Origin: CAYRJD01 sp964424585
GTDB lineage: Bacteria > Actinomycetota > Acidimicrobiia > Acidimicrobiales > Poriferisodalaceae
NCBI GenBank assembly: GCA_964424585.1
Contig: CAYRJD010000007.1
Location: forward strand, 1 to 52,332
DNA: 52,332 nt
Direction: 5' to 3'
Every line of letters begins with the position of its first letter. Position 1 is the stretch's first letter. Both the position numbers and the translations under genes were made by a program. Positions 30,862 through 39,513 of the stretch are shown here, in pieces. The notes below the pieces were generated by a model. The model had not been told where the DNA came from, searched no databases, and was given only the letters and a program-made list of their open reading frames with translations.

Positions 30862-32334
30862 GTGCGGCGTAGCCACCTCGTTTCGCTCATCTTGATCGTG
30901 CTGATCGCGCTAGGCGCGCTCAGCTGGGTGCTCGCGCGGGGCTGGGCGCCGGTGCTGGGCGTGCAGCTGCAGGGCGGCGTCGAGGTCGTGCTGCGGCCCA
31001 CCGAAGAAGCCCCAGACGACCAACTCGACCGATCTATCGAGATCATCCGCTCGCGCGTCGACGCGCTCGGCGTCGCCGAGCCCGACATCACCCGACAAGG
31101 CCAGCAGGTGGTCGTGCAGCTGCCCGGCGTCAGAGACCGCCAGCGAGCCGTCGAGCTGGTCGGGCAGACCGCCGAGCTGCGGTTTCGCCCGGTAGCCCAG
31201 CAGTTCAACCCCACCGACCAGGAGGCGTTGACCGGCGCCTTAGACCTCGTGGCGGAGATCAACGGCGAGCCCAGCAGTTCAAGCACGATCATCAGCGGCG
31301 ATACCACCGAGATCCAAGTGCCGATACTCGGCTTCACCCCCGACGAACTCGATACGCCCGAGCGCGCGGTCGTGCTGCCCGGACGCTTCGGTCAGGGCTA
31401 CGCCTTGCTGCCCGCGGAGATGACCGGCGAAGGCGTGTCTGATGCCTACGCCACCTTCACCCAGGAGTGGCAGGTCAACGTCGAGTTCACCGACGAAGGT
31501 GCCGATGAGTTCGACGCAATTGCCGCTCGCTGGGTCGGCAACCAGCTCGGCATGGTGCTCGACCATCGAGTCGAATCCGCGCCGACGCTCAACGTCGCCG
31601 AGTTCGGAGGCACCGCGGTGATCTCGGGTGGCTTCACGCCGGAAGAAGCCGAAAACCTCGCGACCGTGCTGCGCTTCGGCGCGCTGCCCATCGAGTTCAT
31701 TCAAGACGACGTGCGCACCGTGTCGGCGACGCTCGGCGAGGGAACGCTGCGAGCCGGCGTCGTCGCCGGCCTCGTCGGCCTCGCGCTGGTCGGGCTCTAC
31801 ATGATCCTCTACTACCGCCTGCTGGGTTTGGTCGCGGTGTGCAGCCTCGCGATCAGCGGCGCGTTGCTGTGGTCGCTCATCAGTTGGTTGGGCGAGTCGC
31901 GCGGCCTCGCGCTCACGCTGGCTGGCACGACCGGCATCGTCGTGTCGATCGGCGTGCAGGTCGACTCAAACATCGTCTACTACGAGCGAATACGCGAGGC
32001 TGTGCGCGAAGGCCGGGCGGTGCGCTCGGCGGCTCAAGGCACGTTCCGCGAGGCGTTCGCCACGATCTTCTGGGCCGACCTGGCATCGCTCATCGGCGCG
32101 GGCGTGCTGTATCAGCTGACGACGGGAACGGTGCGCGGGTTCGCGCTGTATTTGGGCCTCGCCACCCTGATCGACCTGGTCGTGTCGTACCTGTTTATGC
32201 GGCCGATGACCGAAGCCGTGGCTCGCGCGCTGGTGCGAGAACGGTCGTCGCTCGTCGGCGTCGCAGCCGAAGGACGAGAACGCCCGTCGCGCGTCGGCTT
32301 AGACGCCGAACGCCGAGCCGAGCTGACCTCGTGA
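30862..32334 (+). CDS. secD: Protein export membrane protein SecD
   Basis: A 490-residue RND-type membrane protein that uses the proton gradient to help release exported proteins. The first transmembrane helix is at 6-26, followed by GVQLQGGVEVVLRP and SRVDALGVAEPDITRQGQQVVVQLPGV in the P1 head domain. Five more helices lie at about 290-460, with GIVVSIGVQVDSNIVYYERI, where other SecDs have a conserved Asp in the proton path (VDSN here). The C-terminal tail is charged. The stop overlaps the secF GTG by four bases. Confidence 0.95.
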   Translation: MRRSHLVSLILIVLIALGALSWVLARGWAPVLGVQLQGGVEVVLRPTEEAPDDQLDRSIEIIRSRVDALGVAEPDITRQGQQVVVQLPGVRDRQRAVELVGQTAELRFRPVAQQFNPTDQEALTGALDLVAEINGEPSSSSTIISGDTTEIQVPILGFTPDELDTPERAVVLPGRFGQGYALLPAEMTGEGVSDAYATFTQEWQVNVEFTDEGADEFDAIAARWVGNQLGMVLDHRVESAPTLNVAEFGGTAVISGGFTPEEAENLATVLRFGALPIEFIQDDVRTVSATLGEGTLRAGVVAGLVGLALVGLYMILYYRLLGLVAVCSLAISGALLWSLISWLGESRGLALTLAGTTGIVVSIGVQVDSNIVYYERIREAVREGRAVRSAAQGTFREAFATIFWADLASLIGAGVLYQLTTGTVRGFALYLGLATLIDLVVSYLFMRPMTEAVARALVRERSSLVGVAAEGRERPSRVGLDAERRAELTS

Positions 32335-33569
32335 GCACCGAAGAGGTCACCGAGATCGAAACCGCTGGCTCGACGCCAGCGCCGGTGAGCGCGGGGCCAG
32401 CGCTGCCGACGCGACGCGAGGGCGTGTTGCGTCAGCTCTACCGAGGCAAGAACGCGTGGAGCTTTCACCGAGCTTCGCGGTTTGTCGTCGTGCTGTCGGG
32501 CGTCGCGATCTTGATCTGCGCGGGTGCGTTGATCTTTCGCGGCCTCAACTTGGGCATCGAGTTTGAGGGAGGCTCGGTGTGGGAGATTCCCGTCGCCAGC
32601 GACGAGCCTCCGGACGAAGAGGCAGCCGAGCCCGTCGAGCCGGCAGATGCGCCTGGTGACGCAGCCGAACCCGACCCGGCGCCGCTGGCGGGCATCGACG
32701 CCACCACCGATGAGGTCGCCGAAGCAGCCCGCCTCGCGGGCGTCGCCGACCCGCGGGTGCAGCTCGTCAACGTGCCCACCGGTCAAGACATCTTCCGCAT
32801 TCGCGGCGCCATCGGCGAAGACGTCGCGCCGACGGTGGTGACGACCGATCTCGCCGAGCGAGTCGGCATCGACGTCGACGCCATCAGCAGCCGCCAGGTC
32901 AGCGCCAGCTTTGGCGGCGAGGTCGCAGCCAAGGCGCGCACCGCGCTGATCGTCTTCTTCATCTTGATCTCGCTGTACTTGTGGATGCGCTTTGAGTGGA
33001 AGATGTCGCTCGGCGCGCTCGTGGCGGTCGCCCACGACATCATCCTCACCGTCGGCGTCTACGCGGTCTTCGGCTTCGAGGTGACGCCCGCGACGGTGGT
33101 CGCGTTCCTCACGATCATGGGCTACTCGCTGTACGACACGATCGTCGTGTTCGACCGCGTCAAAGACAACGAGCGTCGAATGCCCGCCCGCAGCCACGTC
33201 ACCTACCCATCGCTCGCCGACTTCTCGCTCAACCAGGTGGTGATGAGGTCGATCAACACCTCGATCACTTCGATGCTGCCGATCTTGGCGCTGCTGGTCG
33301 TCGGTGCCGGGCTGATGGGCGCCAGCGCGCTGGGCGAGTTCGCGGTCGCGCTGTTCGTGGGCATCGCGGTCGGGTCGTACAGTTCACTGTTCGTAGCGAT
33401 GCCCTTCGTGGTTGCGCTGAAGGTGCGCGAGCGGGGTTGGAAACATGCCCAACAGACGGCCGAAGAGATGGGAAGGCGTGGCGGCGTGTCCGACGCGGTC
33501 GAGGTGCTGGCAGCCAGCAGCTACTCACGCAACGCGCCACCTCGTCCGAGAAGGCGTCGCCGTCGGTAG
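32331..33569 (+). CDS. secF: Protein export membrane protein SecF
   Basis: A 412-residue partner of SecD. The cytoplasmic N-terminus is about 45 residues, helix 1 at about 46-66, and GLNLGIEFEGGSVWEI opens the periplasmic domain. That domain carries an acidic/proline-rich insertion (about residues 85-125, with EEAAEPVEPADAPGDAAEPD) not seen in short SecFs. Helices 2-6 follow, with MGYSLYDTIVVFDRVKDNER as the family signature and NQVVMRSINTSITSMLPIL. The C-terminal tail ends in a run of Arg (RPRRRRRR). relA begins 12 bases downstream. Confidence 0.95.
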   Translation: MSTEEVTEIETAGSTPAPVSAGPALPTRREGVLRQLYRGKNAWSFHRASRFVVVLSGVAILICAGALIFRGLNLGIEFEGGSVWEIPVASDEPPDEEAAEPVEPADAPGDAAEPDPAPLAGIDATTDEVAEAARLAGVADPRVQLVNVPTGQDIFRIRGAIGEDVAPTVVTTDLAERVGIDVDAISSRQVSASFGGEVAAKARTALIVFFILISLYLWMRFEWKMSLGALVAVAHDIILTVGVYAVFGFEVTPATVVAFLTIMGYSLYDTIVVFDRVKDNERRMPARSHVTYPSLADFSLNQVVMRSINTSITSMLPILALLVVGAGLMGASALGEFAVALFVGIAVGSYSSLFVAMPFVVALKVRERGWKHAQQTAEEMGRRGGVSDAVEVLAASSYSRNAPPRPRRRRRR

Positions 33570-33581
33570 AGACGCGCGCTG

Positions 33582-35795
33582 ATGGCTGCCGTGTCGAGGG
33601 TGCTGCCGTGGCGACGAGCCGCCGCTCGTGGCGACCAGATGCTCGCGCCGGTGATCGAGAGCTACCGCAAGCACTGGCCGCGCAAGTCGCCCGCGACGAT
33701 CACCAAGGCGTTCCAGCTCGCGCACCAAGCCCACGACGGTGCCCGGCGACAGACCGGCGAGGCGTACATCAACCACCCGGTCGCGGTCGCGAACGTGGTC
33801 GCCGACATCGGGCTCGATGAGACGTCTATCTGCGCGGCGCTGCTGCACGACGCGGTTGAAGACACGCCGCTGCAGCTGGTCGACCTGCGCGACGAGTTTG
33901 ACGAAGAAACCGCCGCCATCGTCGACGGAGTCACCAAGCTCGACCGGGTCAGCTTCGCGTCTAAGCAGGCGCAGCACGCCGCGACGCTGCGGAAGATGCT
34001 GGTGGCCATCGCAAACGACGGGCGAGTGCTGATCATCAAGCTCGCCGACCGGCTGCACAACATGCGCACCTTGGGCGTGCTCGACGCTCACAAGCAAGCC
34101 CGCGTGGCGCAGGAGACGCTCGACATCTACGCGCCCCTCGCAAACCGGCTCGGCATGGGCGAGGTGCGCAACGAGCTCGAAGACCTCGCGTTCGCCGCGC
34201 TGTACCCGAAGCGCTACGCCGAGATCGACCGGCTCATCGCGGAACGCCAAGGCGCGCAGGAGGCATACATCGACCAAGTCGTAGCCGAGGTGCGACAGCG
34301 CCTCAAGGTCGCCAAGCTCGACGCGCAGGTCACCGGTCGAGAGAAGCACCACTGGAGCGTGTACGAAAAGATGGCGATCAAGGGCCGCAGCTTCGAAGAG
34401 ATCTTCGACCTCGTGGGCATCCGGCTGATCGTCTCCGACGTCCACGACGCCTACGCAGCGGTGGGCATCATCCACTCGATGTGGAAGCCGGTGCCTGGCC
34501 GGTTCAAGGACTACATCGCGATGCCGAAGTCCAACCTCTACCAGAGCCTGCACACGACGGTCATCGGGCCGCAAGGCTCCGCGCTCGAGGCGCAGATTCG
34601 CACCGCCGAGATGCACCGCCAAGCCGAGTTCGGGCTGGCGGCGCACTGGCGATACAAGACCGGCGACGACGCCGGCCCGCCTGGCGGCTGGCTGGAAGAC
34701 GCGATCGACCTCGGCGAAGAAGCCACCGACCCGAACGTGTTCATGGAAACCCTGGTCGCCGACCTGGGCACCGGCGAGGTGTACGTCTTCACGCCCAAGG
34801 GCGACGTGATGACGTTGCCGACCGGATCGACGCCGATCGACTTCGCGTACGCCGTGCACACCGACATCGGCGACCGGCTCATAGGCGCCAAGGTCAACGG
34901 GCGGCTGGTGCCGCTCGACCGAGCGCTGCAGTCGGGCGACACGGTGGAGGCGTTCGCGTCGGCCGACCCGTCCGCTCGACCGAGCCAAGCGTGGCTGGAC
35001 GTCGTGGTGTCGCCCCGGGCGCGGGCGGGCATTCGTCGTATGTCGCTGCGCAGCGAGCGCGAAGAGCTGGCCGCCGCCGGACGTGAGCAGCTCGAAGGCG
35101 CGCTGCGAGACGAGGGGCTTCACCCGGGTCTCATCGTGGGTTCTGAGCAGATGACGACGCTCGCCGCCGGCTTCGACCGCGGCGACGAGGCGCAGCTGTA
35201 CGAGGCGATCGGCAAGGGCGACGTCGCGGTCGCGTCGGTAGTCGAGCGCATCCTGGCGGGTCTCGAAGGCCCGGCGCGCGGCCCGAGCTTGCCCGCTCGA
35301 CCTCCTGGGCGGCGCGGCCACCGGCGCCGCCGCGCCGCAGCGGTCTACGCCCCAGACCACGCCGACGCGCTCGTGCGGCTGGCGGACTGCTGCGGGCCGC
35401 TGGCAGGAGACGAGATCATGGGCTTCGTGTCGCACCGAGGTGACATCTCGGTGCACCGCGCCGACTGCGCGGCGGCAACCGAGCTGGCGGGCGCGGGCGG
35501 GGCTCGGCAGGCGGAGGTGGAGTGGGACGAAGGCGCGGCAGACGACACGGTGGTCGCAATCGAGGTCTTCGGGCTCGACCGCAACCGCTTGCTGCTGGAC
35601 GTGGTGACCGTCCTGTCAAACCACCACCTCTCCATCGAGCGGGCCGACACGTTCACGGGTGAAGACCAGATCGCCGTGTTGCGCTTCGAGGTCGAGCTGG
35701 GCGACAAAGCGATCCTCGCCGCGCTGCTGACGGCTCTGCGTGCGGTGCCCAGCGTCTTCGACGCTCGCCCGTTTGAGCACGACGACGGCACTTAG
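33582..35795 (+). CDS. relA: Bifunctional (p)ppGpp synthetase/hydrolase (RelA/SpoT family)
   Basis: A 737-residue stringent-response enzyme. The HD hydrolase domain is intact (YINHPVAVA with His65, LLHDAVEDT with His89-Asp90). The synthetase domain has GRFKDYIAMPKSNLYQSLHTTV and EIQIRT-like ALEAQIRTAEMH. TGS lies at about 395-455 (VYVFTPKGDVMTLPTGSTPIDFAY). A basic linker (PPGRRGHRRRR) precedes the conserved-cysteine domain (LADCCGPLAGDEIMGFV, ISVHRADC), and an ACT domain closes the protein. Both activities look functional, as expected for the single actinobacterial Rel. In Streptomyces apt lies between secF and relA; here it is absent. Confidence 0.96.
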   Translation: MAAVSRVLPWRRAAARGDQMLAPVIESYRKHWPRKSPATITKAFQLAHQAHDGARRQTGEAYINHPVAVANVVADIGLDETSICAALLHDAVEDTPLQLVDLRDEFDEETAAIVDGVTKLDRVSFASKQAQHAATLRKMLVAIANDGRVLIIKLADRLHNMRTLGVLDAHKQARVAQETLDIYAPLANRLGMGEVRNELEDLAFAALYPKRYAEIDRLIAERQGAQEAYIDQVVAEVRQRLKVAKLDAQVTGREKHHWSVYEKMAIKGRSFEEIFDLVGIRLIVSDVHDAYAAVGIIHSMWKPVPGRFKDYIAMPKSNLYQSLHTTVIGPQGSALEAQIRTAEMHRQAEFGLAAHWRYKTGDDAGPPGGWLEDAIDLGEEATDPNVFMETLVADLGTGEVYVFTPKGDVMTLPTGSTPIDFAYAVHTDIGDRLIGAKVNGRLVPLDRALQSGDTVEAFASADPSARPSQAWLDVVVSPRARAGIRRMSLRSEREELAAAGREQLEGALRDEGLHPGLIVGSEQMTTLAAGFDRGDEAQLYEAIGKGDVAVASVVERILAGLEGPARGPSLPARPPGRRGHRRRRAAAVYAPDHADALVRLADCCGPLAGDEIMGFVSHRGDISVHRADCAAATELAGAGGARQAEVEWDEGAADDTVVAIEVFGLDRNRLLLDVVTVLSNHHLSIERADTFTGEDQIAVLRFEVELGDKAILAALLTALRAVPSVFDARPFEHDDGT

Positions 35796-35798
35796 GCT
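35793..35798 (+). promoter_or_regulatory. Candidate leaderless -10 box of hisS containing the relA stop codon
   Basis: TAGGCT six bases before the GTG at 35805. Its first three bases are the TAG stop codon of relA. Confidence 0.5.
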
Positions 35799-35804
35799 TC
35801 TGGC

Positions 35805-37082
35805 GTGTTCAAGACGCCGATCGGCACGCACGACGTGCTGCCCGAGGCGTCCGCTCGACGGGCAGCGCTCGTGCGGGCGTTCGTCGAGCTAGGAGCCACA
35901 TACGGCTTCGGCGAACTCGCCACACCCATCTTCGAGGACGCCGCCGTGTTCGGCGCGCTCGGCGAACAAACCGACGTGGTCGGCAAAGAGATGTACACCT
36001 TCGCCGACCGCAGCGACCGGCAGATGGCGTTGCGGCCCGAGGGCACCGCGGCGATCTGCCGCGCGTTCACCCAGCATCGTCCGACGCTGCCGTGGAAGGT
36101 CGTCTACGGCGGGCCCTACTTTCGCTACGAAGCGCCCCAAGCCGGGCGCTTCCGCCAGTTCCACCAGCTCGGCGCGGAGACGCTCGGCACCGACGACCCC
36201 GACAGCGACGTCGAGATCATCGCGCTCGCTGCGGACGTGATGCGCGCGGTTGGGCTCACGCAAGTCGAGCTGCTCATCAACTCGATGGGCGACGGCGCAA
36301 CTCGGGCTGCGCACCACGACGCCTTGTCGCAGTTTCTCGTCGGGGTGACCGATCAGCTCGACCCCGACGACCGCCCCAAGGTCGGAACGCATCCGCTGCG
36401 GGTGCTCGACTCGAAGCGTCCCGCCACCATCGCCGCGACCACCGGCGCGCCGCAGATCACCGACTACCTGGATGCCGACGGCGAGGCTCGCTTTCGCCGA
36501 GTGCTCGCTGGGCTCGACGCGCTGAGCATCGAATACACCGTCGAGCCGCGCCTGGTGCGCGGGCTCGACTACTACACGCACACGACGTTCGAGTTCAAGT
36601 CGACCGCGCTCGACGCGGCGCAAGACACCGTCTGCGGGGGCGGCCGCTACAACGGCCTCGTCGAGAGCTTGGGCGGGCCGCCGACGCCTGGCATCGGCTT
36701 CGCGCTCGGCGTCGAGCGATTGTTGCTGGCGTGCGACGCCGAAGGCACGTTTGCGCTCGACGCCACAGCACCGCAGGTTTGGGTGGTCGACGTGACCGAC
36801 GGCACCGCGGCGCGCGATCTGACGGCGGTGTTGCGCGCCGCAGGCATCCGCGCCGACCGAGCGTTCGACGGACGGTCGATGCGAGCACAGCTCAAAGCGG
36901 CCGACCGCTCTGGCGCGCAGCTCGCCGCGATAGTCGGGTCAGACGAGATCGAAGCGGGCACGGTCACGCTGCGCGAGCTGCGGCGAAGCTCGACAGGCGA
37001 CGACTACGAGCAGCGCTCGGTGGGGCGAGCGGAACTGGTCGCCGAAGCACGCAAACTGCTAGCCGAGAGCCAGGTGAGCTGA
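35805..37082 (+). CDS. hisS: Histidyl-tRNA synthetase
   Basis: A 425-residue class II synthetase. Residues at the start are FKTPIGTHDVLPEASARRAAL. Motif 2 is VVYGGPYFRYEAPQAGRFRQFHQLGAE, the histidine-specific motif is LVRGLDYYTHTTFEF, and motif 3 is GGPPTPGIGFALGVERLLL. A C-terminal anticodon-binding domain (about 325-425) starts PQVWVVDVTDG. Its stop is directly followed by the aspS ATG (TGAATG), giving coupled expression of the two synthetases. Confidence 0.96.
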   Translation: MFKTPIGTHDVLPEASARRAALVRAFVELGATYGFGELATPIFEDAAVFGALGEQTDVVGKEMYTFADRSDRQMALRPEGTAAICRAFTQHRPTLPWKVVYGGPYFRYEAPQAGRFRQFHQLGAETLGTDDPDSDVEIIALAADVMRAVGLTQVELLINSMGDGATRAAHHDALSQFLVGVTDQLDPDDRPKVGTHPLRVLDSKRPATIAATTGAPQITDYLDADGEARFRRVLAGLDALSIEYTVEPRLVRGLDYYTHTTFEFKSTALDAAQDTVCGGGRYNGLVESLGGPPTPGIGFALGVERLLLACDAEGTFALDATAPQVWVVDVTDGTAARDLTAVLRAAGIRADRAFDGRSMRAQLKAADRSGAQLAAIVGSDEIEAGTVTLRELRRSSTGDDYEQRSVGRAELVAEARKLLAESQVS

Positions 37083-38951
37083 ATGTCAACCACGCAGAAC
37101 GACGGGGCCCCGATGCCTAGCGCCACGCACCGCAACGCAGCCGCGCGCACACTCACGCAGCTCACGATGCGCACCGACTACTGCGGCCATTTGCGCGCGG
37201 CCGACATCGGCCGGACGGTGACCGTCTGCGGCTGGGTCGCTCGCCGTCGCGAACACGGAGAGCACCTGGCGTTCGTCGACCTGCGCGATCACACCGGCAT
37301 CGTCCAGTGCGTCGTCGACGGCGCGCACGACGTGCGCAACGAGTACGTGGTTTCGGTGAGCGGCACCGTTACCGCTCGCCCCGAAGACACCGCCAACCCA
37401 GAGCTCGCGACCGGCGAGGTCGAGCTGACCGACGCGACGGTCACCGTGCTCTCGTCGGCGACGCCGCCGCCGTTTCGGCCCGACGACCGCACCGAGGTCG
37501 ACGAGACGCTGCGCATTCGTCACCGCTACCTCGCGATGCGAGCCGAACGCATGCAGGCCAACCTGCGTCGTCGCGCGGTCGTGAACAGCGCCATTCGCAA
37601 CGCGATGGCAGAGCGCGACTTCGTCGAGGTGGAAACGCCGATGCTGGTGGCATCTACGCCCGAAGGTGCGCGCGACTTCGTCGTGCCTAGCCGGCTCCAC
37701 CCAGGCAGCTTCTACGCGCTGCCGCAGAGCCCGCAGCTGTTCAAGCAGCTCTGCATGGTCGGCGGCCTAGATCGCTACTACCAGATCGCCCGGTGTCTGC
37801 GCGACGAAGACCTGCGAGCCGACCGTCAGTTTGAGTTCAGCCAGCTCGACCTAGAGATGAGCTTCGCCGACGGCGCCGCGGTGCGGGCGTGCGTGACGGC
37901 GGTGGTGGCCGCAGCGACCGAAGCGATCACCGGCGAGGCGGCGCCCGAGTTTGTAGAGATGACGTGGCACGAGGCGATGGAGCGCTACGGCACAGACAAA
38001 CCCGACCTGCGGTTCGCAATGGAGCTGGTCGACGTCACCGACGTGTTCGGCTCGACCGAGTTCAACGCGTTCAAGACGCCGTGCGTGAAAGCGATGTGCG
38101 TGCGCGGCGGCGGCGACGCCAGCCGCAACGCGGTCGACGCGCTGACTGACGACGCCAAGCGTCTGGGCGCCAAAGGACTGGTGTGGATGCGCGTCGAGGC
38201 CGCCGATGGCGAGCTGGGCGTCAACTCGCCGGTCGCGAAGTTCTTGAGCGATGCCGAGATCAGCGCCTTGCTGACGGCGCTCGACGCGCAAGAGGGAGAC
38301 ATGTGCTACCTGGTCGCGGATGAGTGGCGAAAGGTGAGTGAGGTGCTGGGGCAGCTGCGGCTTCAGCTCGGCCGCCCGCCGGTGAACGAAGGCGGGCTGC
38401 GGTTCGTCTGGGTGATCGACTTCCCGCTGTTCGAGGCGATTGAGGCTTCGGCCGACGGCACGAGCCACGCCGTGCTGGCGCACCACCCGTTCACGCGACC
38501 CGTCGACGACGACGAAGAGCTGGTCGCGTCAGCCGCCGCGTCGGCCAGAGGTGGCGAGCCGTTGGCGGCTGGCCTCATCGACGTTCGCAGCCAGGCGTAC
38601 GACTTGGTGCTGAACGGCTGGGAGCTGGGGTCGGGCAGCGTCCGGATCAACGAGAGCGACCTACAGCAGCAGATCTTCGACGTCATGGGGCTCAGCGCAG
38701 ATGAGGCGCAGCGGCGGTTCGGCTTTCTGCTCGACGCGTTTCGTTACGGCGCGCCGCCGCACGCCGGCTTCGCCGTCGGGCTCGACCGGCTCACCGCGCT
38801 GTTGTGCGGCGAAGAGAACATCCGCGAGGTCATCGCGTTCCCCAAGACTCAGTCGGGAGCCGACCCGCTCACCGACGCGCCCGGCCCGCTGTCGCCGACC
38901 CACCTCGACGAGCTGGGGTTGGCGCTGATCGTCAGTGAGGAGAACACATGA
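37083..38951 (+). CDS. aspS: Aspartyl-tRNA synthetase (bacterial type)
   Basis: A 622-residue class II synthetase. An OB-fold anticodon domain begins MRTDYCGHLRAADIGRTVTVCGWV at residue 29. The first 28 residues are a short extension, so an ATG at 37167 is an alternative start. Catalytic landmarks are VETPMLVASTPEGARDFVVPSR, PQSPQLFKQLCM, RCLRDEDLRADRQFEFSQLDLEMSF, the bacterial GAD insertion (about 310-440) and GFAVGLDRLTALLCGEENIREVIAFPKTQSG. The sequence does not by itself show whether it also charges tRNA-Asn. Its stop overlaps the next ATG (ATGA). Confidence 0.96.
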   Translation: MSTTQNDGAPMPSATHRNAAARTLTQLTMRTDYCGHLRAADIGRTVTVCGWVARRREHGEHLAFVDLRDHTGIVQCVVDGAHDVRNEYVVSVSGTVTARPEDTANPELATGEVELTDATVTVLSSATPPPFRPDDRTEVDETLRIRHRYLAMRAERMQANLRRRAVVNSAIRNAMAERDFVEVETPMLVASTPEGARDFVVPSRLHPGSFYALPQSPQLFKQLCMVGGLDRYYQIARCLRDEDLRADRQFEFSQLDLEMSFADGAAVRACVTAVVAAATEAITGEAAPEFVEMTWHEAMERYGTDKPDLRFAMELVDVTDVFGSTEFNAFKTPCVKAMCVRGGGDASRNAVDALTDDAKRLGAKGLVWMRVEAADGELGVNSPVAKFLSDAEISALLTALDAQEGDMCYLVADEWRKVSEVLGQLRLQLGRPPVNEGGLRFVWVIDFPLFEAIEASADGTSHAVLAHHPFTRPVDDDEELVASAAASARGGEPLAAGLIDVRSQAYDLVLNGWELGSGSVRINESDLQQQIFDVMGLSADEAQRRFGFLLDAFRYGAPPHAGFAVGLDRLTALLCGEENIREVIAFPKTQSGADPLTDAPGPLSPTHLDELGLALIVSEENT

Positions 38952-39490
38952 GTGCAGCAGAGATAGCCGCGGTCATCGCCGCTGCGTGCGCGGTGGCAGT
39001 TGCCGCCGCGCTGGTGGTTCTGGTCGTTCACGCGATCAAGCTGCTGGGCACGTTGCGAGCGCGAGTCGACGAGTTGGCCGACGCCGCGCTGCCTGCCATC
39101 GACAAGATCGCCAGCGCGGCCGAGAGTGCAGCGGAGGCAGCCGAGGACGCGCATCACGCGACCGAACCGCTCGCCAAGGCCGCACAAAGCATCGACAAAG
39201 CAGCCCACGCAACCGCCACTGCAGTCAAGGCCACAGGTACCGGCGTGGCGACGGCGGCCAAAGCCACAGGTCGGGGTGCAACGACCGGCGTGAAGGCCAC
39301 CGCGCATGGCGTGGCGACGGGCGCGAAGGCGACGGGTCGTGGGGTGGCAGCCGGAGCCAAAGCAACAGGCCGAGGGGTGAAAACTGGCGCGACCGCGCCG
39401 TGGCGCTGGGTGAGGCGCCGCCGCAAGGCTGACCCTCCCGAAGCGGGCGACCAACAACCAGGCAATCCCGACGACCAAGCAGCGTCCTAA
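38948..39490 (+). CDS. DUF948-like membrane protein with five 11-residue repeats
   Basis: A 180-residue protein with one N-terminal transmembrane helix (about 5-30) and a helical stretch (LRARVDELADAALPAIDKI) resembling DUF948 proteins that often precede alaS in actinobacteria. Residues 94-148 are exactly five 11-residue repeats of the form KATGxGVxTxA, with Lys at position 1 of each. They are followed by TAPWRWVRRRRK and a polar tail. The repeats are predicted to form an amphipathic helix with an 11/3 periodicity that could lie on the membrane. The ATG overlaps the aspS stop. Function unknown; it is embedded between two tRNA synthetase genes. Confidence 0.78.
   Translation: MSAAEIAAVIAAACAVAVAAALVVLVVHAIKLLGTLRARVDELADAALPAIDKIASAAESAAEAAEDAHHATEPLAKAAQSIDKAAHATATAVKATGTGVATAAKATGRGATTGVKATAHGVATGAKATGRGVAAGAKATGRGVKTGATAPWRWVRRRRKADPPEAGDQQPGNPDDQAAS
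39227..39391 (+). repeat. Five in-frame 33-bp units encoding 11-residue repeats
   Basis: Five consecutive 33-base units encode KATGTGVATAA, KATGRGATTGV, KATAHGVATGA, KATGRGVAAGA and KATGRGVKTGA. DNA units are diverged, whereas Lys1, Ala2 and Thr3 are kept in all five protein units, so the repeat is old and kept by selection on the protein. Confidence 0.85.
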
Positions 39491-39500
39491 AGCCCATCGT

Positions 39501-39506
39501 TACCCT
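39501..39506 (+). promoter_or_regulatory. Candidate leaderless -10 box of alaS
   Basis: TACCCT seven bases before the ATG at 39514, in the 23-base gap after the repeat protein. There is no ribosome site in the gap, which supports leaderless initiation. Confidence 0.5.
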
Positions 39507-39513
39507 GCCATCG

